38,549 nt of DNA from NCBI GenBank assembly GCA_013287135.1, contig JABDEK010000013.1:1-38549 (forward strand), given 5' to 3'. This DNA comes from Acidobacteriota bacterium (lineage in GTDB: Bacteria; Acidobacteriota; Terriglobia; Acidiferrales; UBA7541). Below, piece by piece: positions 32,363 through 38,549 of the stretch. Both the position numbers and the translations under genes were made by a program. The notes under the pieces are model-generated. The model had not been told where the DNA came from, searched no databases, and was given only the letters and a program-made list of their open reading frames with translations. Position 1 is the stretch's first letter. Every line of letters starts with the position of its first letter.

Positions 32363-33667
32363 GTGCCCATGTTGGAACTGGATTGCCGCCTTCAATTCGT
32401 ACCTGAATTCGATGCGGACTTTTTCAACTGCATGCCTTCCCGTCCCGGCGTGCTCTTGCTTGAAATGCGCGACGCCAAAGCCAAACCCTATCTCGCGCGC
32501 ACCGCGGACATTCGACGCGCCGCAGAAAGATTGCTCCTCGCTCCGGGCGCGCCGTCTAAACGCTTGAACCTCCGTGATGTAGTCGCGGGCATTCATTATC
32601 GTGTGAGCGGGTCGAAATTCGAACAAATGCTCACAATGTACGAGCAAGCACGTAAATATTTTCCGGACCGTTACGGCAGCCTGTTGCGCTTGCGCCCATC
32701 CGCGTTGCTGAAGATAAACCTTCGCAACGAGTATCCGCGAGGTTACGTTACCCGCCGCATTCGTGCAGATGGCGGATTTTATTTCGGACCGTTCGCGTCA
32801 CGTCGTGCCGCCGAAGCATTCAGCGAATCTTTTCTCGATCTTTTCAAAACCCGTCGTTGTCAGATAAAAATTCGCCGCGATCCTGCCTTTCCAGGTTGTA
32901 TTTATTCCGAGATGAAGATGTGCCTGGCGCCCTGTTTCGCCGGCTGCTCCAAGCAGGAATATGACGTTGAGGTCGGCCGCGTTCTCGAAACTCTTGACAG
33001 CGGCGGCTCCTTCCTGATCAAAGAAATCCAAGCCCAGCGCGAAGCCGCCAGCGAAGCCTTGCACTTCGAAAAAGCCGCCGCGCTTCACAAGCGTCTTGAA
33101 AAAGTCTCCGGCACATTGCGAGGATGGGGAGAATTGACGCGCCGTATCGATGAAATCGACGCCGTAATCTTGCAGCGCGCGGCCGAGGAGAAAACGATTG
33201 TAGTCTTCCCCGTTCAAGCAGGAATTTTGGCAGAGCCATTATTTTTGCGTTTTGCGGAACTATCGACCGAGCCAAAATCAGTGGAAGGGATCTTGCGAGC
33301 AGTCTTGGACCCGCAAACGAGTTTTGCTCATCGAAAACCAAGCGAGTCGAAAGTAGATTCTTCCGCCGAAATTAATTCATCAGCTCAACCGCAAGAGGAA
33401 GGAGCCTCGCCGCAGTCCCAAGCTCAAAAGTCCGATGTCCCTGCGTCGAATCGCTCGCGATATGGTTTGCAATCAGCCCCTCCAGAACTCGCCGAACATC
33501 TTTCGCTCCTCTCGCGATGGTTTTATTCCAAGCCCCGCGAAGGAGAGATTCTGTTTCGCGAAGACAGTTGGCCCTATCGACGAATTTTGCGCGCCTGCAA
33601 CCGGCTTCTCGCGCCTACGCCAGGGCCCACTCAAGAACCGCAACCCGGCACGCAATCTGCGACGTGA
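32363..33667 (+). CDS. UvrC-like protein without the nuclease domain
   Basis: This 434-residue protein resembles the N-terminal half of UvrC. It has a GIY-YIG-like region (SRPGVLLLEM and KPYLARTADI), a Cys-rich segment PGCIYSEMKMCLAPCFAGC (about residues 176-195) and a UVR-type coiled region EALHFEKAAALHKRLEKV. The catalytic GIY/YIG letters are replaced (GVLLLE, YLAR), so the first nuclease site is probably lost. The C-terminal RNase H-like nuclease and helix-hairpin-helix parts of UvrC are absent; a low-complexity linker and a short unique tail take their place. It may be a structural paralog that binds UvrB-like partners or DNA. The start is GTG 32363 or ATG 32369. Confidence 0.75.
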   Translation: MPMLELDCRLQFVPEFDADFFNCMPSRPGVLLLEMRDAKAKPYLARTADIRRAAERLLLAPGAPSKRLNLRDVVAGIHYRVSGSKFEQMLTMYEQARKYFPDRYGSLLRLRPSALLKINLRNEYPRGYVTRRIRADGGFYFGPFASRRAAEAFSESFLDLFKTRRCQIKIRRDPAFPGCIYSEMKMCLAPCFAGCSKQEYDVEVGRVLETLDSGGSFLIKEIQAQREAASEALHFEKAAALHKRLEKVSGTLRGWGELTRRIDEIDAVILQRAAEEKTIVVFPVQAGILAEPLFLRFAELSTEPKSVEGILRAVLDPQTSFAHRKPSESKVDSSAEINSSAQPQEEGASPQSQAQKSDVPASNRSRYGLQSAPPELAEHLSLLSRWFYSKPREGEILFREDSWPYRRILRACNRLLAPTPGPTQEPQPGTQSAT

Positions 33668-33761
33668 TCTGCTGCCTGGCATTTTGGTATGTCCACGCGC
33701 GCGGAAAAAGTTCGGTCGATCGAAAATAACATCTCTCCATTTACATCGTACAATTGACTAG

Positions 33762-35072
33762 ATGGCCAAAGAGTCTCCCGATCAATCATCCATCCCGCCA
33801 GCCGCGGAAAATCGTTCGCGCGTGCGCGACATGGTGCGCTCGCTGCGCCACAGCAATTTCCAACTTTTTTTCAGTGGCCAACTAATCTCGCTCATCGGCA
33901 CCTGGATGCAGAACATTGCGCAGTCTTGGCTGGTTTATCGGCTCACGGGCTCGTCGTTGCTTCTCGGCGTGGTGGGTTTCGCGGGACAAATCCCAGTATT
34001 CCTGCTCGCTCCCATAGGCGGGATGGCGGCTGACCGTTGGAACCGCCATCGCGTGATCATCGGCACCCAAACGACATCGATGATTCTCGCGCTCATACTC
34101 GCGATTCTCACGCTGTCTCACGTGGTCCGCGTCTGGGAAATCGTAGTGCTCGCGTCTTTACTCGGCGCCGTAAACGCGTTTGACATTCCCGCCCGCCAAT
34201 CTTTTCTGATCGATATGGTCGGCCGCGAAGATTTGATGAACGCGATCGCGCTGAACTCTTCCATGTTCAATGGCGCCCGCGTAATTGGTCCGGCTATTGC
34301 TGGTTTGCTGGTCGCCTGGATCGGCGAAGGCTGGTGTTTTTTCGCCAATGGTGTCAGCTACATCGCCGTGCTCGTGGGCTTGCTTCTAATGAAGCTCGGC
34401 CCCATGCGTTTTGTTTCCAGAGAAGCTACGGCTATCGAACATATCGCAGAAGGATTTCGTTTCGTGCGACGCACCGCGCCCATCATGGCCATTATGCTGC
34501 TGATTGGTGTAGTCAGCTTGGTTGCTGTGCCTTATTCGGTGTTGATGCCGATATTTGCAGATCGCGTTCTGCATGGTGGCGCTCGCGCACTTGGCATCCT
34601 AATGGGTGTCAGTGGCTTGGGAGCGTTGTTCGGCGCGCTTACCCTTGCCATGCGGCGCGGAGTACATGGGCTCGGGAGGTGGATCGCTTTTTCTGCGATT
34701 GGTTTCGGTGCGAGCCTCGTATTATTTTCGTTTTCTCGATGGCTGGTGCTGTCAGCCGTATTGTTACTGCCCGTTGGATATAGCGTGATGTTGCAGATGT
34801 CCAGCTCCAACACCATGATTCAGGCCATGGTTCCGGATGAATTGCGGGGACGCGCGATGGCCGTCTATACCATGATGTTCATGGGCATGGCGCCGATGGG
34901 CGCGTTGTTCGCCGGAATACTGGCGGATCGCATCGGTGCCCCCTGGACTGTCGCCATCGGGGGGATCGGGGCCATAGTAGGTGGTTTTATTTTCTGGCGG
35001 CATTTGCCGAAACTTAGATTGGAAGCGCGGGAGTTGCTAGTCGCGCAAGGCTTGGCTGGCGAACCCGATTGA
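33762..35072 (+). CDS. MFS transporter (enterobactin-exporter-like)
   Basis: This 436-residue MFS protein has about 12 hydrophobic segments. The loop after the second segment reads GGMAADRWNRHRV, the MFS signature DRxxRR-like region. MQNIAQSWLVYRLTGSSLLLG is typical of the MFS_3/EntS family that exports siderophores or drugs. Substrate unknown. It is preceded by the UvrC-like gene and followed by the aldo/keto reductase. Confidence 0.88.
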   Translation: MAKESPDQSSIPPAAENRSRVRDMVRSLRHSNFQLFFSGQLISLIGTWMQNIAQSWLVYRLTGSSLLLGVVGFAGQIPVFLLAPIGGMAADRWNRHRVIIGTQTTSMILALILAILTLSHVVRVWEIVVLASLLGAVNAFDIPARQSFLIDMVGREDLMNAIALNSSMFNGARVIGPAIAGLLVAWIGEGWCFFANGVSYIAVLVGLLLMKLGPMRFVSREATAIEHIAEGFRFVRRTAPIMAIMLLIGVVSLVAVPYSVLMPIFADRVLHGGARALGILMGVSGLGALFGALTLAMRRGVHGLGRWIAFSAIGFGASLVLFSFSRWLVLSAVLLLPVGYSVMLQMSSSNTMIQAMVPDELRGRAMAVYTMMFMGMAPMGALFAGILADRIGAPWTVAIGGIGAIVGGFIFWRHLPKLRLEARELLVAQGLAGEPD

Positions 35073-35132
35073 GCGACAAGAATGCCCATCCGCAAACGCC
35101 ATCTGCAAACGTTTGATATACTGCGCGCCAGT

Positions 35133-35146
35133 TCTTATCGCGCATA
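35133..35146 (+). promoter_or_regulatory. Shared upstream motif TCTTATCGCGCATA, copy 2
   Basis: This is an exact copy of the 14-mer at 31134-31147, here 17 bases before the aldo/keto reductase start. TTGATA at 35113-35118 could be a -35 box, but the spacing to CATAAT (35143-35148) is long. Confidence 0.4.
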
Positions 35147-35162
35147 ATTAGAGAGAGGTTTG

Positions 35163-36302
35163 ATGTCACCTGCTTCAGCCGTAACCGAAGAACGCAAGGC
35201 TGGTTTTGCCACGCCCGAAGGCACTTTGCGCTATGCCGCGCGCTTCAAAGGCCGCTCTGCCGCTGGCCACTTCCGTGAAATTCCAGGCGGGCTCGTTCTT
35301 TCGTCCATAGGCATCGGAACTTATCTCGGCGAGCCCGATAGTGCCACAGACGCTGCCTACACCTCTGCGATCGTTTCCGCTGTAGAAAATGGCAGCAACG
35401 TCATCGACTCTGCTATTAATTATCGCTTTCAACGCAGCGAGCGTTCCGTGCGCGCTGCGCTGAAGGAGCTTTTCGCTAAGGGATTCTCTCGCGACGAAAT
35501 TGTGGTTTGCACCAAAGCCGGGTTTCTGACTCCCGATGGGGAGATGCCTGCCGACGCCAACGAATACTTCGCGCACGAATTCCTGGAGCGCGGAATCTTT
35601 CGCGCGGAAGAAATTGCCGCGGGATGCCACTGCATGGCCCCGTCCTATCTTGCCGATCAGCTTGACCGCAGCCGGCGCAACTTAGGCTTCGAAACCATCG
35701 ACGTTTTTTATCTGCACAACCCCGAGACGCAGTTGGGCGAAGTTTCCGCTGAAGAATTTCGTCAGCGCATACGTGCGGCCTTCACATTTTTGGAAACGGC
35801 TGTCGCAGAGAAAAAAATCCGCGCGTATGGCATGGCCACCTGGAATTCATTCCGTGAGGATCCAAAGGGCGCAGGATACTTGTCGCTCGCCGAGATGGCT
35901 GGAATAGCAAGCGAGGTTGGCGGAGCCGCCCATCATTTCCGTTTCGTGCAGTTACCGTTCAATTTGGCTATGCCGGAAGCGCTCACGCGGTCAAATCAAA
36001 TGATCAGCGGTAAACCTGTGCCGATGGTGCAGGCAGCGCGAACCCTCGGAATCTCGTTGATTACCAGCGCTGCGCTTCTGCAAGGTCAACTCACCCGGAA
36101 TTTACCGGCATTTGTGTCTTCGGCGCTCGGAGTGAAAGAAAATTCCACGCTCGCTCTGCAGTTCGCGCGCTCCGTTCCGGGACTTACCACTGCGTTGGTC
36201 GGAATGAGCCAGACCGCGCACGTTGATAAAAACCTGAGCCTAATCGGGATTGAGCCAGCTTCACGCGAACAATTCCTCAAGTTATTCGAATCCAGAGGCT
36301 AG
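35163..36302 (+). CDS. Aldo/keto reductase
   Basis: This protein of about 379 residues shows the aldo/keto reductase tetrad: Asp and Tyr in VIDSAINYRF, Lys in VVCTKAGF and His in FYLHNPETQ. GIGTYLGE near the start and RSVRAALKEL also fit. It reduces carbonyls with NADPH. The ATG at 35163 is used (a TTG two codons earlier also opens the frame), with AGAGAGAGG upstream. Its stop overlaps the stop of the converging hydrolase by three bases. Confidence 0.92.
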   Translation: MSPASAVTEERKAGFATPEGTLRYAARFKGRSAAGHFREIPGGLVLSSIGIGTYLGEPDSATDAAYTSAIVSAVENGSNVIDSAINYRFQRSERSVRAALKELFAKGFSRDEIVVCTKAGFLTPDGEMPADANEYFAHEFLERGIFRAEEIAAGCHCMAPSYLADQLDRSRRNLGFETIDVFYLHNPETQLGEVSAEEFRQRIRAAFTFLETAVAEKKIRAYGMATWNSFREDPKGAGYLSLAEMAGIASEVGGAAHHFRFVQLPFNLAMPEALTRSNQMISGKPVPMVQAARTLGISLITSAALLQGQLTRNLPAFVSSALGVKENSTLALQFARSVPGLTTALVGMSQTAHVDKNLSLIGIEPASREQFLKLFESRG

Positions 36303-36967
36303 AGAGCAGCGGAATTGCTTCGTAGCTCCGGGTAAGTTTCATCAAGCCACTTATCGATTGCCGCAGCCATTTCGCTGAGATGCCCGGTAAAGAAATGATC
36401 TGCGTTTTCGACAAACACCAGTTTTCTTGGCTCTGCTAGTTCGATGAAAAGCCTCTCGACGTTCGCCCGCGAGCCAAACTGGTCGTTCGCGCCTTGCACA
36501 AAGACTTTTGGTTTTGCGCAATCTCGCAAGTACGTGAGATCGGAACTGTCCGCCGGAATTCCCAAGCCGATCACGCCGGTTACTCGTTCGTCTGCGCATC
36601 CCACCTGCAAACCTACCCACGCGCCAAAACTGAATCCTGTAAGCAAAATTGGCAGCCCGGGGAATTGTTTCGCCAGGTAATTCAATCCCGCGCGAACATC
36701 CTCACGTTCACCTTGACCTTTATCGTGCTGCCCCTCGCTCATTCCCGCTCCGCGAAAATTAAATCGCAGCACCGGCACGCCTCGGCGATGTAGAGTCTTC
36801 GCCGCCTGATAAACCACTTTGTTGTGCATAGTGCCGCCGAAAAGCGGATGCGGATGGCAAACGACGGCCGCCAAGTGCGCGTCCGCTCCTGGGGTGGTCC
36901 ACAATGTGGCCTCGAGTCGCCCGGCTTGCCCATCCAGAAAAATACTTCGATGAAATACTTCCGCCAT
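36299..36967 (-). CDS. Alpha/beta hydrolase (dienelactone-hydrolase-like)
   Basis: This 222-residue alpha/beta hydrolase contains CHPHPLFGGTMHNKVV, the nucleophile elbow GFSFGAW, an Asp in GANDQFGS and a His in NADHFFTG. It is close to the small hydrolases of the YfhR/PHB-depolymerase-like type. Its stop overlaps the aldo/keto reductase stop (36299-36302), so the two genes converge with no terminator between them. Confidence 0.9.
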   Translation of the reverse strand: MAEVFHRSIFLDGQAGRLEATLWTTPGADAHLAAVVCHPHPLFGGTMHNKVVYQAAKTLHRRGVPVLRFNFRGAGMSEGQHDKGQGEREDVRAGLNYLAKQFPGLPILLTGFSFGAWVGLQVGCADERVTGVIGLGIPADSSDLTYLRDCAKPKVFVQGANDQFGSRANVERLFIELAEPRKLVFVENADHFFTGHLSEMAAAIDKWLDETYPELRSNSAAL

Positions 36968-37124
36968 AAATTAGTCTGCGAGTGTAGCGGACAGTTTTGC
37001 TCAGCGCAAAGGCGAATGAAATTGATAATGTGATTTTCTCTTTTTTTTTGCCGCCGAATCTCATTGCGGCAATCGCGTGGCGGTGGTAGTTTGGCAAAAG
37101 CTGAACTGCTCCCCTGGAGGGCGG

Positions 37125-37451
37125 ATGGAATCGGATTTAGAGCGTCGCGCTGCGCGAAGATTTACCATGAATCTGCCCATGAAAGTTCGTTTCTCAGCGG
37201 ACAGCGGCATCCTCGAAAAAAAAGGAGAAACGCGCGACGTCAGCTTCCGCGGCCTCTACTTCGTAATGGAAGCGATTGTCGAGACCGGCAGTCCCATCGA
37301 ATTCGTCCTCACCTTGCCACAACAGATCACTCTCGCCGGTGACGTTCATATTCGCTGCTACGCTCGCGTCCTGCGCGTGGACCAGAATAAAGGAACTCCC
37401 GGAATCGCAGCGCGCATCGAGCGTTACGAATTTCTTCCCGCGTCGGCTTGA
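37125..37451 (+). CDS. PilZ-domain protein
   Basis: This protein of about 108 residues shows the PilZ c-di-GMP binding pattern: RRAARRF (R-x3-R) near the start and DVSFRGLYF (D/NxSxxG). It continues with the six-stranded barrel (PIEFVLTLPQQITLAGDV). ATG 37125 has GGAGG upstream. It is a single-domain c-di-GMP receptor and the effector is unknown. Confidence 0.88.
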   Translation: MESDLERRAARRFTMNLPMKVRFSADSGILEKKGETRDVSFRGLYFVMEAIVETGSPIEFVLTLPQQITLAGDVHIRCYARVLRVDQNKGTPGIAARIERYEFLPASA

Positions 37452-37524
37452 AGTCCTTGAACCTCTCGCGATTTGCTGAATCGGAGTAGAATGTGGTTTT
37501 CACCCGCTTGTGGAGGAGGAACCC

Positions 37525-37758
37525 ATGTATCACTACGATCCGAACTTAGCGCTTGAAGAACTGAGGGACGAAGCTGTTCTGCCGCACCCGGTTCACCTGC
37601 GCGATATGATCTTGCGCACCAAGCTTAATGCCAACTTGGCGCTTGATTTGAACCGCGATTTTCAGGAATATCTCGCGCGGTTTGGTGATTTGCAGAAAAT
37701 CGCTCGCGAGATTCTGGAGCAAGTGGCTGCCGGAACGCGCAAAGCTTCCGCTGTCTGA
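37525..37758 (+). CDS. Small unknown protein (77 residues)
   Basis: The start ATG 37525 is preceded by GGAGGAGG. The product is helical and acidic-basic mixed (LALEELRDEAVLPHPVHL, LALDLNRDFQEYLARFGDL) with no signal or membrane segment. I recognise no family. It lies between PilZ and the HAD gene. Confidence 0.6.
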   Translation: MYHYDPNLALEELRDEAVLPHPVHLRDMILRTKLNANLALDLNRDFQEYLARFGDLQKIAREILEQVAAGTRKASAV

Positions 37759-37869
37759 CAATTTGGCATGCTGAGCGGTAGTTATTTCCTCCGTCGGGTG
37801 AGATAAATCGTCTGTCCACTAGGTAGAATAGATTCTGACTTTCTTTCCGGGAGAGCGCGAAACCTTGGT

Positions 37870-38549
37870 ATGGCTAGGCACACAATACTGATCGACGCGG
37901 ACGACACCCTCTGGGAAAACAATATTTTCTTTGAGAAGACTATCGATCATTTCATTACACAGCTGGAACATCTTGGTTACACGCGCGAATATATTCGCCA
38001 CATCCTGAACGAAACCGAACGGCGCAATATCCGCCAACATGGTTACGGCGTGCGCAGCTTTCGCCGCTCGCTGGAAGACACCTACCTGAAACTTGCAGGG
38101 AACGCTGCGAAGCGCGAGCTCGTGAAAGAGATTGAGAGAATGGCAGCGGAATTGGAAGCCACGCCACCCCACATACTCGAAGGCGTTCCAGAGACTCTGG
38201 CGTATTTGGCGAAACATCATCGCTTGATTATGGTCACCAAGGGCGAGCCTGCCGAGCAAGCTGCTAAGGTGGAGCGTTCCGGCTTGCAGCCTTATTTTGA
38301 CTCCATCGAAATCGTGCTGGAAAAAGATCCCAGTCTGTACGAACGCATGATCGACCAATTCAAAATTGTGAAAACGCACGGTTGGATGGTGGGCAATAGC
38401 CCTCGCAGCGATATCAACCCTGCGATGCATGCTGGCCTTAGCGCTGTATTCATCCCACATTCGGCTACCTGGGAACTGGAAAAATGCGAGATCGAGAGCG
38501 GGGGCGGTAAACTTTTGATCCTAAATAGCTTTCGAGAAATGCGTAGCCA
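37870..38549 (+). CDS. HAD-superfamily hydrolase, incomplete at the right end
   Basis: The frame from ATG 37870 stays open to the end of the window (226 complete codons). Motif I is LIDADDTLWENN, with the nucleophile Asp and second Asp. Motif II is MVTKGE, and motif IV is GNSPRSDINPA with the metal-binding Asp. The alpha-helical cap lies between motifs I and II, so it resembles phosphoglycolate phosphatase or YjjG-type HAD proteins. The C-terminus is cut off. A long minus-strand ORF over the same bases is treated as its shadow. Confidence 0.88.
   Translation, partial: MARHTILIDADDTLWENNIFFEKTIDHFITQLEHLGYTREYIRHILNETERRNIRQHGYGVRSFRRSLEDTYLKLAGNAAKRELVKEIERMAAELEATPPHILEGVPETLAYLAKHHRLIMVTKGEPAEQAAKVERSGLQPYFDSIEIVLEKDPSLYERMIDQFKIVKTHGWMVGNSPRSDINPAMHAGLSAVFIPHSATWELEKCEIESGGGKLLILNSFREMRS

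Noticed and set aside
37819..38460. Minus-strand ORF of 213 codons
   Set aside because: It lies opposite the HAD-superfamily frame, which has clear motifs and runs on to the window end. The minus ORF has no recognised family and no ribosome binding site.
1..38549. CRISPR array, tRNA, rRNA or intact transposase
   Set aside because: No regular direct repeats with spacers, tRNA clover sequence or intact transposase motif was seen by reading. A proper scan was not possible here.

Overview
The window looks like a chromosomal segment of a soil-type bacterium, most likely an Acidobacteriota (Terriglobia-like) genome. This is an inference from gene content: a dnaK / small ORF / dnaJ / hspR heat-shock cluster with a HAIR operator, a DUF4139 protein, an S9 dipeptidyl peptidase, a MauE/DsbA pair, a PilZ protein and a UvrC-like protein without nuclease domains. 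There is no rRNA or tRNA gene to settle the taxonomy, and no CRISPR array or intact insertion sequence was seen.

Positions 1 to about 12.8 kb form an accessory block. Its left edge carries a frameshifted tyrosine-recombinase C-terminus and its right edge the last 71 codons of a decayed msrA. In between lie a TetR regulator, a secreted protein of unknown function, a divergent LysR regulator, a DUF427 remnant, a YceI-like secreted protein, a frameshifted GlcG/HbpS-like gene, an FAD oxidoreductase, an SDR, a SnoaL-like protein, an Rrf2 regulator, an NmrA-like protein, a cupin overlapping a second SDR, a second SnoaL/NTF2-like protein and a DinB protein. The strongest unexplained signal here is a set of four inverted repeats of the form G(A/C)GACC-N4-GGTC(T/G)C. 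Two sit in the tetR promoter, one in front of the secreted unknown gene and one in front of yceI. Together they look like a local TetR regulon, probably for redox, quinone or electrophile stress. The specific inducer is not visible from sequence.

From 12.9 to 15.2 kb, on the minus strand, lies an intradiol dioxygenase operon (pcaH then pcaG) followed by a TIM-barrel amidohydrolase. This points to aromatic ring cleavage, but the rest of the beta-ketoadipate pathway is absent from the window. From 15.2 to 22.3 kb come envelope and secreted proteins: a zinc-ribbon/pseudopilin-like membrane protein, a DUF4139 protein, a TPR protein, a DPP-IV type peptidase, and MauE plus DsbA redox proteins.

From 22.6 kb rightward the window is core-like and almost entirely on the plus strand: dnaK, a 126-residue unknown, dnaJ, hspR, a DnaC/IstB-type ATPase, a six-domain ribosomal protein S1 with a long acidic N-terminal extension, HU/IHF, a HIT protein, an acyl-CoA dehydrogenase, a UvrC-like protein, an MFS exporter and an aldo/keto reductase. 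Next come a convergent alpha/beta hydrolase, a PilZ protein, a 77-residue unknown and a HAD hydrolase that runs off the right end. The dnaK promoter has a perfectly spaced HAIR-type repeat overlapping its -35 box, which matches the hspR gene in the same cluster.
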